Positions 18,617 to 26,562 of a stretch of DNA of 64,000 nt are shown piece after piece. The notes beneath the pieces are model-generated. The model was not told the origin of the DNA. It did not search any database and saw only the letters and a program-made list of their open reading frames with translations. The position numbers and the translations under genes are program-made. The DNA comes from Tardiphaga alba (GTDB lineage Bacteria > Pseudomonadota > Alphaproteobacteria > Rhizobiales > Xanthobacteraceae), in the NCBI RefSeq assembly GCF_018279705.1, contig NZ_CP036498.1, positions 947,001 through 1,011,000 on the forward strand, written 5' to 3'. How positions within the stretch are numbered: position 1 is the stretch's first letter; each line of letters begins with the position of its first letter.

Positions 18617-18745
18617 CTTTGCCAAGTTCGAAGCGCAGGTGGACGCCGAAGTGCGTGCAGCTGCTCCGGACGTGAAGATCGCGGCGGAGTGAGCTGCGTG
18701 ACAGCCTGAATATGAAAGGGCGGCCGCGAGGCCGCCCTTTTTGTT
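18617..18745 (+). repeat. Direct repeat copy B: second pckA 3' end plus terminator
   Basis: 129 bp that re-encodes the final PckA residues ([20 protein letters not shown] and on), with a TGA stop and the same hairpin, 1026 bp downstream of copy A. It has no upstream coding sequence, so it is a remnant or an attachment-like scar. Confidence 0.92.
18718..18743 (+). terminator. Second copy of the pckA terminator
   Basis: The stem GGGCGGCC-GCGA-GGCCGCCC is followed by TTTTTG, identical to 17692-17717. It now lies after the receiver-domain gene. Confidence 0.88.
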
Positions 18746-18757
18746 TGGCTCGATCTT

Positions 18758-18846
18758 GTAGCCCGGATGAAGCGAAGCGCAATCCGGGAATCAGAGCTTC
18801 CTCATATCGCCGGTCCCCGGATTTCGCTGCGCTCCATCCGGGCTAC
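18758..18846. repeat. Family C palindromic repeat, copy 1
   Basis: It starts gtagcccggatgaagcgaag and ends cgctccatccgggctac, a long imperfect inverted repeat of about 89 bp. Other copies lie at 40506 and 58555. Confidence 0.8.
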
Positions 18847-18862
18847 ACGCAGGTCATTACCC

Positions 18863-19300
18863 ATGAAAAACCTCACCCTTACCTGGCCGTTTTGGGCCGT
18901 CCTCTCCGCGGCCTTTGCTGCGCTCACGGCGATCTTCGCCAAGATCGGCATCGAGAATGTCAATTCCGACTTCGCCACTTTCATTCGCACCATCGTCATC
19001 CTGTTTGCGGCCGGGCTTATGGTGGTGGCCACCGGCAACTGGCAGTCGCCATCGACCATTTCAGGTAAAACGTGGATCTTCCTCGTTCTGTCCGGCTGCG
19101 CCACCGGCGCGTCGTGGATATGCTATTTCCGCGCGCTGAAGCTCGGTGATGCCGCGCGGGTGGCGCCGATCGACAAGCTCAGCGTGGTCTTCGTGGCCGT
19201 GTTTGCGGTGCTGTTTCTCGGCGAGAAACTGTCGCTGCCGAACTGGCTCGGCGTCATCCTGATCGCGACAGGTGCGGTGCTCGTCGCGTATCGGGCATGA
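18863..19300 (+). CDS. EamA-family transporter, half-length
   Basis: A 145-residue membrane protein with about five TM segments, half the size of a ten-TM DMT transporter. It starts MKNLTLTWPFWAVLSAAFAA and contains SGCATGASWICYFRALKLGD and the late-EamA pattern APIDKLSVVFVAVFAVLFLG. Such half-size members probably act as dimers. The substrate is unknown. The ATG at 18863 is chosen because the upstream part of the frame translates the family C repeat. A terminator follows. Confidence 0.88.
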   Translation: MKNLTLTWPFWAVLSAAFAALTAIFAKIGIENVNSDFATFIRTIVILFAAGLMVVATGNWQSPSTISGKTWIFLVLSGCATGASWICYFRALKLGDAARVAPIDKLSVVFVAVFAVLFLGEKLSLPNWLGVILIATGAVLVAYRA

Positions 19301-19306
19301 AACGAA

Positions 19307-19334
19307 AGAGGCGGCCGCAAGGCCGCCTCTTGTG
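19307..19334 (+). terminator. Rho-independent terminator
   Basis: The stem AGAGGCGGCC-GCAA-GGCCGCCTCT is followed by TGTG. The stem is strong but the T-tract is weak. It lies after the EamA gene and may also stop the opposing subtilisin transcript. Confidence 0.75.
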
Positions 19335-19373
19335 ATGCGCATCCCGTTTTACGTCAAAACGTGCTGTATAGTC

Positions 19374-21176
19374 TCACGCGTTAGGGCCGCGTGGCGCTCT
19401 CGCCTCCGACGGCAGGGTGTCGCGAATGGCCTGGATCAGGTCGCGGATTGCATCCGAGCTGAACTGGCGGGTGTCAGACGCCGGCGAAGGCTGTTGCGCA
19501 GTACTGATGCCCAGTGCCGTGGGAGACGACGGCAGGCCTGCGCCGGCATAGTCGCGCGGCATGCCGACGAATTGCGCGGCATCGATGATCAGTCCGAACA
19601 AGCGATCGACCCAGGCCGCGTTTCGCGCTTTCTCGTTTCTCAGCGCAGGATGATGTGCCGCGAGCAGTGCGCCAAGGCCGGTGAGATGCGGATCTGCCAT
19701 CGATGTCCCGTCCCATGCGGCGTAACCGCCGCCCGGGACCGACGAGATGATTCCGACACCGGGACCACAGACGCTCACTTCAGGGCCGTGGCATGTAAAG
19801 CGCGCGGGAAAGACCTGGCCGTTCGAGACATTGGCGCCGTCGGGGATCGTACGGGCATGGTAGGTGTCGCCGGGAAACATGCCGGCCTGCCCGATCGCGG
19901 ATACGCAAAGCACGCCGGGCACGACGGCCGGGAATTGCACGGATGTGCCTGAATTGCCGGCCGCAACGAACATGGCGACGCCGGCCTGCCGCGCGCGCTG
20001 AATGGCCTGCTCGACGAGCTCCGATCGCAGGCTTCCGCCCAGGCTGCAATTCACCACGTGAATCCTGTTGGCGATACAGTAGTTGATGGCAGCAGTGAGA
20101 TTGTTGAAGGCGCCGCCGGGAAAGACCTTGAGAATATGCATTTCGGCCTGCGGTGCGAAGCCGCGGATATGACCGTCGCGGCCATTCCCCGCAATGATGC
20201 CGGCACAATGCGTGCCGTGGAAGATTTGATCTTCCCTCCAGGAGGAGGTGTCCGGCTGGTTGCGATCATGCTGGTTCGTGTAGTCGCGCCCGATCGAGAT
20301 ATGGGAGAGCGCGGGATGATTGGTGTCACATCCGCTGTCGATGATGGCGACGCGAACGCCGACACCCGTCTGGCGTTGCGGATCAAGGCCGAGGATGCCC
20401 ATCGCACGCTGGCCCCAGCCGATGAAAGCGGGGCCATTGGCAGCGGGGGACGCGTAACGTGCTGCGCCATATGACGCCAACGGCTGCAGTGTGATCGTGT
20501 TGACCCCGCTGGCGTCGAGCTCCGGGCGTTCCACGAAGTGCTCCCAGTAGTTCGCCGCCGGCTTGATATAAAGCGCCGCCGTCATGTTGAGATAGCCGCC
20601 ATAGACGTTGATCGTGACGTCGCCTTGATTGTCGGTCTCGCCTTTGTCCTCGTTGCCGAATTGCCCATACACAATCACGGTCGCATTCGCGATCCCGTGA
20701 CCGTCGCTATCCTGGACATGAAAGCGGACGGAAATCGGCGCCCGGGCCGCTTGTATCGATACGTTCGACGGCCTGACGAACTGAGGCTGGAAGCTGCCGA
20801 GATGCTCCAGCAAATGATCGCGCTCGACAATCAGAGTCGGGTCGCGCTGACGCATCGCTTCGATGTCGGCGACCCGCGCAGCCGATGATGTCCTGACAAC
20901 GACGATGTCGTCGCTGCTCGTGGTCGATGTCCCCATCAGATCCACATCCTGACTCTCGGATTCGACGACACGGACCAGCTCATAGTCAGGAAGTTCGTCG
21001 AAGCGCTTCGCCAGTTTTTGCGGATTGAAAAGGTTGGGGCCCGCGGCCATCGGCACGATGCCGTCGATCCGGCGGCGTCCGATCATATATTGCTTCTGCC
21101 GGCCTCCGATTTCCTTCGGCTCCGCGGCATGCGTGGTCTGTCCCGCTGGCCCCGGGGCCGGGTGTGTGTCGCTCAT
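19374..21176 (-). CDS. S8 (subtilisin-like) serine peptidase without signal peptide
   Basis: A 600-residue protein. The catalytic triad is visible: Asp in VAIIDSGCDTNHPAL, His in HGTHCAGIIAG and Ser in DGTSMADPHLTG. NCSLGGS and AAGNSG are the usual substrate and oxyanion regions. Before the catalytic domain come a propeptide-like stretch (ADIEAMRQRDPTLIVERDHL) and a beta-rich insert resembling a carboxypeptidase-regulatory fold (ATVIVYGQFGNEDKGETDNQ). The N-terminus is hydrophilic with no Sec signal, unusual for a subtilisin. GGGAGAG precedes the ATG. It is last in a three-gene cassette. The target is unknown. Confidence 0.88.
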   Translation of the reverse strand: MSDTHPAPGPAGQTTHAAEPKEIGGRQKQYMIGRRRIDGIVPMAAGPNLFNPQKLAKRFDELPDYELVRVVESESQDVDLMGTSTTSSDDIVVVRTSSAARVADIEAMRQRDPTLIVERDHLLEHLGSFQPQFVRPSNVSIQAARAPISVRFHVQDSDGHGIANATVIVYGQFGNEDKGETDNQGDVTINVYGGYLNMTAALYIKPAANYWEHFVERPELDASGVNTITLQPLASYGAARYASPAANGPAFIGWGQRAMGILGLDPQRQTGVGVRVAIIDSGCDTNHPALSHISIGRDYTNQHDRNQPDTSSWREDQIFHGTHCAGIIAGNGRDGHIRGFAPQAEMHILKVFPGGAFNNLTAAINYCIANRIHVVNCSLGGSLRSELVEQAIQRARQAGVAMFVAAGNSGTSVQFPAVVPGVLCVSAIGQAGMFPGDTYHARTIPDGANVSNGQVFPARFTCHGPEVSVCGPGVGIISSVPGGGYAAWDGTSMADPHLTGLGALLAAHHPALRNEKARNAAWVDRLFGLIIDAAQFVGMPRDYAGAGLPSSPTALGISTAQQPSPASDTRQFSSDAIRDLIQAIRDTLPSEARAPRGPNA

Positions 21177-21215
21177 TTCGCTCTCCCATGCTCCGGGAGC
21201 GCACGACGATGACAG

Positions 21216-21455
21216 TCAATATTGCAGCGGCGCGTTGGCATCGATGAGAAAGCGGTCGCCCAGACTCGCACGAAGCCTGGCGATTGCGCTTTCCGTAGCC
21301 TCGATCAGGGCAATGCGATTGCTCGCATCCCAATCGAGAAAGTCTGCACCTGGCGTCGCATCAATCTGCTGTCTGATCACGGCCACCGCTTGATGGGGCG
21401 GCATCGTGAAATCGCGTGGCGTCACGGTGAACTGTTGCTGTTGGCTGAATGTCAT
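21216..21455 (-). CDS. Small protein beside the subtilisin, possible propeptide-like inhibitor
   Basis: A 79-residue protein starting MTFSQQQQFTVTPRDFTM. The C-terminal third (AIARLRASLGDRFLIDANAP) resembles in pattern the end of subtilisin prodomains, where a helix is followed by a strand and a tail that enters the active site. I therefore suggest a free-standing inhibitor or chaperone for the peptidase; this is inference. The ATG at 21455 is preferred to an upstream TTG at 21524. It lies 39 bp before the peptidase start and 78 bp after the repeat-protein stop. Confidence 0.6.
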   Translation of the reverse strand: MTFSQQQQFTVTPRDFTMPPHQAVAVIRQQIDATPGADFLDWDASNRIALIEATESAIARLRASLGDRFLIDANAPLQY

Positions 21456-21533
21456 GGTTCGTCCGTTACCGGCCCGATCGATCTGGTGAGGTCCGATTGG
21501 GCCGGCAACCGTGATGGCGGTCAATCGGGAATG

Positions 21534-22145
21534 TCAGCGGAATTTCGGTATCGCGCTCTGTGGTAGCAGCTGCTCCAGCAGGCCGTTGACGATGTTCGGT
21601 ATCGCGCGTTTGGCCTCGTCCGTGACGATGCCGAGCAACGCGTCGAGATCGAAACCCTGCGGAGAGACGCCCGGCATCGAATCGAACACGCTGAACCCGC
21701 CGCTCAGGAACGGCAGATTGATGCCGGCGCTGATGAAGGATTGCGTGGATACGCCCTGGCTTTTCAGTTGCGGTCCGAGCACGGGGTGTGTCGATAGCGC
21801 TCCGATCAGCAGGCCGGGCACCATGCGTATGGCTTGATCGGCAATGTCCTTCAGGATCTTGCCGAAGTTGAAGCCGAGCGGATCGACGCGCGGTGATGTG
21901 TCGAACAGCTTGATGCCGACGCTGATGGATTGCGGGCTGGCGCCTTGCGATCTGAGTTGCGGTCCGAGTGTCGGATGGGTCGATAGCAGTCCGATCAAGA
22001 GGCCGGGGAGGGCTTTGATCGCCTGATCGGCAATCCCTTTGAATATCTCGCCGAAATCGAAACCCTGCGGGCTGAAGCCGCCCGGCGGGGGCGCATTGAA
22101 CGGGATGTAGCCGGAATAGGCCGGTGCTTGGTTGAAGGTCGTCAT
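21534..22145 (-). CDS. Protein with three internal helical repeats, subtilisin cassette
   Basis: A 203-residue protein I do not recognise. After a Pro/Gly-rich N-terminus (YIPFNAPPPGGFSPQ) it contains three units of about 65-75 residues. Units 1 and 2 are very alike: FGEIFKGIADQAIKALPGLL with STHPTLGPQLRSQG, and FGKILKDIADQAIRMVPGLL with STHPVLGPQLKSQG. Unit 3 (LDALLGIVTDEAKRAIPNIV) is more diverged and truncated. Each unit predicts an amphipathic helix pair with a hydrophobic PGLLIG core. No signal peptide is seen. GGGAGA precedes the ATG. It is first in the cassette with the small protein and the S8 peptidase, and may be its substrate or partner. Confidence 0.7.
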   Translation of the reverse strand: MTTFNQAPAYSGYIPFNAPPPGGFSPQGFDFGEIFKGIADQAIKALPGLLIGLLSTHPTLGPQLRSQGASPQSISVGIKLFDTSPRVDPLGFNFGKILKDIADQAIRMVPGLLIGALSTHPVLGPQLKSQGVSTQSFISAGINLPFLSGGFSVFDSMPGVSPQGFDLDALLGIVTDEAKRAIPNIVNGLLEQLLPQSAIPKFR

Positions 22146-22321
22146 CGCAATCTCCCTGATACTTTTGACACGGCAAGCCTCTGGCTGGCGCGAGAAGCGT
22201 CGGCCGCGGATGGGGGTGGTCGAAGTGAGGAGTGTGTTGTCGATCTAACGATTGCAACCTATGAGGGCGTTCTATCAAAGTAAAGCTAAATTTTTCTCGC
22301 AATGGTTGTGTTTGTGCCATG

Positions 22322-22356
22322 AAAGAAACCCTCGCCGAATGTGATCGGCGGAGGTT
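22322..22356 (-). terminator. Terminator of glgP
   Basis: Read on the minus strand, AACCTCCGCCGA pairs with TCGGCGAGGGTT (one mismatch, six-base loop) and is followed by TCTTTC. It lies downstream of the glgP stop and ahead of the subtilisin cassette, separating the two transcripts. Confidence 0.6.
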
Positions 22357-22394
22357 TGGGGATGCTCAGTGATCTGACGGGTTTGGATGTCGGC

Positions 22395-24926
22395 TTAGTT
22401 CGATTTGCGAACCTGCAGTCCAAATGTCGGCGGCAGTTGTCCCGCGACCGGAACGTGCCAGATATCCTCGGCATATTCCCGGATCGTGCGGTCCGATGAG
22501 AACCAGCCCATCCGTGCGGTGTTGAGGATCGCAGCACGGCTCCACGCCGAGCCGGCCTTCCAGCGCGTATCGACACCGCGTTGCGCATCGTAATAGGAGT
22601 CGAAGTCGGCACTGACCATGTAATGGTCGAGATGGCGCAGCGCGTGGCCGATGGCGGCGAAACGGCCGGGCTCGTCCGGCGAGAAGAAGCCGCTCTCGAT
22701 CGCATAGATGGCGCGGCCGAGATTGGGCGACTTCGTAATCACATCCGATGCGTCGAGGCCGCGATTGCGGCGTGCGACCACTTCGTCGGCGGTCATGCCG
22801 AAAATGGCGATGTTCTCCGGACCGACATTGTCGCGGATTTCGATATTGGCGCCGTCCAGCGTGCCGATGGTCAATGCGCCGTTCAGCGACAGTTTCATGT
22901 TGCCGGTGCCGGACGCTTCCATGCCGGCCGTGGAAATCTGCTCGGACAGATCGGCGGCCGGAATGATCACTTCGGCGAGGCTGACATTGTAGTCGGGCAG
23001 GAACGCGACCTTCAGCTTGCCCTGAATGCTGTCATCGTTGTTCACGAGCGTCGCGACATCATTGATCAGGCGGATGATCAGCTTGGCATAGCGGTAGCTT
23101 GCAGCAGCCTTGCCCGCAAAAATCTTCACGCGCGGCACCCAGTCCGCGTTCGGATTGTCCTTGATGGCCTGATACAGCGCGACGGTTTCGATGATGTTGA
23201 GTAGCTGACGCTTGTATTCGTGAATGCGTTTGATCTGGACGTCGAACAGGGCCGACGGATCGGCCTGTACACCCAGCTTCTCGCCGATCACGCGTGCGAG
23301 CGCGATCTTGTTCTGATGCTTGACCTTGCGGAACGCCTGCTGGAAGGCGGCATCTCCGGCAAAGGCTTCCAGCTTCACCAGGCGGGTGGGATCATCAAGC
23401 ACCGCTTCGCCGCAGGTGGCGCGGAGCAGGTCGGTGAGCTTCGGATTGGCGAGCATCAGCCAGCGGCGGAAGGTGATGCCGTTGGTCTTGTTGGTGATGC
23501 GGCCGGGATAGAGCAGGTTGAGATCGTGGAACACGGTCTCCTTCATCAGCTCCGAATGCATCGCGGAGACGCCGTTGATGCGATGCGAGCCGATAAAGGC
23601 GAGATTGCCCATGCGGACGCGGCGGCCCGACGTCTCGTCGATGATCGAGACCGAGGCACGGTAGCCGTTGTCGCCTGGGCGCGTCGCATCGGCGCGGTCG
23701 AGATGCGCTTCATTGATGCGGTAGATGATTTCGATATGGCGAGGCAGCAGCCGTTCGAACAGCTCGACAGGCCACGTCTCCAGCGCTTCGGGCAGCAGCG
23801 TGTGATTGGTATAGGAGAGCGTCGCCGTGGTGATCTGCCAGGCCGCGTCCCAACGCATATTGTGCACGTCGACCAGGATGCGCATCAGCTCGGCAATGGC
23901 CAGGCTCGGATGCGTATCGTTCATCTGCACCGATGCCTTGTTGGCGAGGCCGCGCAGATTGCCGTCGGATTCCAGGTGCCGCTTGACGAGATCCTGCAGC
24001 GAGGCGGAGACGAAGAAATATTCCTGGCGCAGCCGCAATTCGCGGCCGGCCGCGCTCTCGTCATTCGGGTACAGGAACTTGCAGATCGCCTCGGCACGCG
24101 CCTGTTCGGCGCTCGCGCTCACATAGTCGCCGGTGTTGAACACATCGAGTTTGAGCGGATCGGGCGCGCGGGCCGACCACAGCCGCAGCGCATTCACATG
24201 CTGGCCGCGCCAGCCCACGATCGGCGTGTCATAGGCCACGGCCTCGACGGTTTCGCCGGGGTGCCAAACCACATGCATGCGGCCCTTCCCGTCATCGACG
24301 GTTTCGGTGCTGCCGCCGAAATACACGTTATACGTGACCTCGCGTCGCGCCAGTTCCCACGGATTGCCGAAGCCGAGCCACTCGTCCGGATATTCCTGCT
24401 GCACGCCGTGGGAGATGACCTGCTTGAACAGGCCGAAGTTGTAGCGGATCCCGTAGCCAAAGGCCGGGATCGCCAGCGTCGCCATGCTTTCCATGAAGCA
24501 GGCGGCGAGGCGTCCGAGGCCGCCATTGCCAAGCGCCGCGTCAGGTTCGCATTTGCGCAGTTCATCCAGGCCCACGCCGAGATCGCCGAGCGCCGCATCG
24601 AACAGCGGCAGCAGGCCCATATTGTTGAGCGCATCGGTGAACAGGCGGCCGATCAGGAATTCGAGCGAGAGGTAATAGACGCGCTTGCGGCCAGCGTCAT
24701 AGCTCTCCTTGTCCGACATCAGCCAGCGATGGACCATGCGGTCGCGCAGGGCCAGCGCGGCGGCCTTGTACCAGTCGTGCTTGGTGGCGAAGGAGGCTTC
24801 CTTGCCGATAGCCAGCGTCAGCTTGACGAGAATGGCGCTCTTGATTTCGGCCAGGGCGAGTTCATCGACCGGCACGTTCTCGGGCTGGAATTTTGCTGGC
24901 ATTGGTTGATCTGACAAACCGTCCAT
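22395..24926 (-). CDS. glgP: Glycogen/starch phosphorylase
   Basis: An 843-residue GT35 phosphorylase that releases glucose-1-phosphate from alpha-1,4-glucans. Conserved parts include YYLSLEFLIGRLFTDAL, the active-site region RIHEYKRQLLN, and the pyridoxal-phosphate site EASGTGNMKLSLNGALTIGT. The start MDGLSDQPMPAKF at 24926 is preceded by a modest AGATCAGG site; an alternative ATG is at 24902. Length fits bacterial homologues. No other glycogen genes are adjacent, so it is transcribed alone. Confidence 0.95.
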   Translation of the reverse strand: MDGLSDQPMPAKFQPENVPVDELALAEIKSAILVKLTLAIGKEASFATKHDWYKAAALALRDRMVHRWLMSDKESYDAGRKRVYYLSLEFLIGRLFTDALNNMGLLPLFDAALGDLGVGLDELRKCEPDAALGNGGLGRLAACFMESMATLAIPAFGYGIRYNFGLFKQVISHGVQQEYPDEWLGFGNPWELARREVTYNVYFGGSTETVDDGKGRMHVVWHPGETVEAVAYDTPIVGWRGQHVNALRLWSARAPDPLKLDVFNTGDYVSASAEQARAEAICKFLYPNDESAAGRELRLRQEYFFVSASLQDLVKRHLESDGNLRGLANKASVQMNDTHPSLAIAELMRILVDVHNMRWDAAWQITTATLSYTNHTLLPEALETWPVELFERLLPRHIEIIYRINEAHLDRADATRPGDNGYRASVSIIDETSGRRVRMGNLAFIGSHRINGVSAMHSELMKETVFHDLNLLYPGRITNKTNGITFRRWLMLANPKLTDLLRATCGEAVLDDPTRLVKLEAFAGDAAFQQAFRKVKHQNKIALARVIGEKLGVQADPSALFDVQIKRIHEYKRQLLNIIETVALYQAIKDNPNADWVPRVKIFAGKAAASYRYAKLIIRLINDVATLVNNDDSIQGKLKVAFLPDYNVSLAEVIIPAADLSEQISTAGMEASGTGNMKLSLNGALTIGTLDGANIEIRDNVGPENIAIFGMTADEVVARRNRGLDASDVITKSPNLGRAIYAIESGFFSPDEPGRFAAIGHALRHLDHYMVSADFDSYYDAQRGVDTRWKAGSAWSRAAILNTARMGWFSSDRTIREYAEDIWHVPVAGQLPPTFGLQVRKSN

Positions 24927-25202
24927 CCTGATCTTTGTCACGGCACGAAAGCATACGCGCATTCTGGCGTCGCCGGAACCCGCGGGGGTGGTGAGCTTTT
25001 GCCACCGCGATGCCGTGCATTTGGGCAACATATCTGCGGGAACCGCACCTTCGATGACGTTGCTGGCGGGAATGCGGCCTTAACGCATCGTTATCCGTCG
25101 TGAACAAATAAAGAACAAAATCGCAAGTAACTGATATATCATTCCGATTCGGTGGATTTAGGTCCGCCAGATCCATATGCCGTTCATGCCTGCGAGGACG
25201 AG

Positions 25203-25634
25203 ATGTCCACCATTGCTTTTGATCAGTTCGCTCTCACCCGGATCGCGGATTTTGCGCGGTCGCTGTCCCGTCTGCACCGCACGGCGCAGCGACATCTCGT
25301 CGATGACGACCAGATCGACCGCGAGTTCAATGCCGTATGTCTGTCGGTGTGGGGCTATACGACCGATGACGTGAGCGATGACCTGTTCTCGCTCGCGGAT
25401 CATGCATGGCTGGATGCGCTGGATGAAGCCCATGCACGGATCTTTGCAGCCGAGCAGGGTTACGACCTCGTCGACGATGGCGGCATGCTCACCGACTGGT
25501 GGGGCTATTGCTGGATGATCCTGGCCGAGAAACGCGGACTGTTGACCCCCGAGAACCGCGCCGCCGCGCGCGCCGAGATCGAACAGAAATATCTGTCCGC
25601 GGCGAATGTCGTTGGCGTGATTATCGGACGCTGA
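25203..25634 (+). CDS. Hypothetical protein, acidic and helical
   Basis: A 143-residue protein starting MSTIAFDQFALTRIADFARS. It is acidic and predicted mostly helical, with a Trp-rich centre (MLTDWWGYCWMILAEKRG). No signal peptide or TM segment is seen. The ATG at 25203 follows GAGGACGAG. I recognise no family. It is divergent from glgP and convergent with the DUF2865 gene, ending 7 bp before that gene's stop. Confidence 0.7.
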   Translation: MSTIAFDQFALTRIADFARSLSRLHRTAQRHLVDDDQIDREFNAVCLSVWGYTTDDVSDDLFSLADHAWLDALDEAHARIFAAEQGYDLVDDGGMLTDWWGYCWMILAEKRGLLTPENRAAARAEIEQKYLSAANVVGVIIGR

Positions 25635-25641
25635 CGCGCAA

Positions 25642-26460
25642 TCAGTTCAGTTCGGCGCGCTTGGCGGCCGGTGCGGACACGCGCTTCGGTGCGATGGTGG
25701 TGGCTGCCGGCAGCGGCGCGATTTCGCGCGGCGTCTCGGCCATCGGCGCTTCGTCGGTGATCATCTCGGCCGCCACCGGCGCGACCTTCATCTCGCCGAG
25801 CCTTGCACGCACATCGGATGTCAGGCCGGGATAGGAGGCGACCGGCGTGAACTCGGCCGCCTGCGTATTGCCGGTGCGCATGCCGTTGAACGCGACAAGG
25901 CCGTTGGTGGTCGCCACCACGTCGCCGGGGCGCAGCGATGTATCCAGCGTGAGATCGACGGGTGCGAGGCCGGCGGGGTCGCGGCCATTGCAGGTGCAGT
26001 CCGCCTTCAGCGCCTTGCGATAGGCAAACGCGTTCGGCATGTCGGCATAACGCTCGCCGGTTGATGACGCGGCATAGTCGATATTGCTGCCGAAGAAGAC
26101 CTTGGTGGTCGAAGCCGGGCAGAAGGCCTGGCACATCTGCGCCGGGCTCGCGCCGCCGCGGGTCAGCGGGAAATACTTGCCGTCACAGGTACGGACGCAA
26201 AAGGCAGCACCGGAGCCCCCGCCTGCGCTGCGTTGCGGAGCGGGTTGTTCGGCCGGCGTGTTGAGGCCGAACGGATCGAAGAAGCTGGATTCAGCAGGCG
26301 CGCCACGGCGCTGCTGTTGCTTCTGCGGCTGGCCGCCGCCGAACAGGAAATCGAAGAAGCCCTGAGCCGCGGCCATCTCGGGGATGACAGCGACAGACGC
26401 AATCACACCGAAGGCGAGAAGGGGCCGACGCACGCGCGACATGGGACGATTGTGACGCAA
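25642..26460 (-). CDS. DUF2865 family secreted protein
   Basis: A 272-residue exported protein with an N-terminal signal (RRPLLAFGVIASVAVIPEMA, cleavage near AAAQG). A Gln/Pro-rich linker is followed by the Cys-rich DUF2865 core: FCVRTCDGKYFPL, CQAFCPAS and CTCNGRDP. The cysteines probably form disulfides in the periplasm. Function is unknown. The start could be at 26460 or at an internal ATG at 26442. Confidence 0.85.
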   Translation of the reverse strand: MRHNRPMSRVRRPLLAFGVIASVAVIPEMAAAQGFFDFLFGGGQPQKQQQRRGAPAESSFFDPFGLNTPAEQPAPQRSAGGGSGAAFCVRTCDGKYFPLTRGGASPAQMCQAFCPASTTKVFFGSNIDYAASSTGERYADMPNAFAYRKALKADCTCNGRDPAGLAPVDLTLDTSLRPGDVVATTNGLVAFNGMRTGNTQAAEFTPVASYPGLTSDVRARLGEMKVAPVAAEMITDEAPMAETPREIAPLPAATTIAPKRVSAPAAKRAELN

Positions 26461-26562
26461 CGCAAAGCTCCGCGACGCATGACCGAGGGCCGGGATGACA
26501 CCATCCCGGTTCGCGGGTGACGTTAGGCCGTTATGGTAAACGCGGAGTAACCAGTGCTGGCG

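Noticed and set aside
19374..22145. Subtilisin cassette as a cyanobactin-type peptide pathway
   Set aside because: The peptidase lacks PatA/PatG features, and neither small gene has a conserved leader with a repeated core cassette or a cyclodehydratase beside it.
23220..24914. A 564-codon open frame opposite glgP
   Set aside because: Antisense shadow of a conserved enzyme; no recognisable motif or ribosome site.
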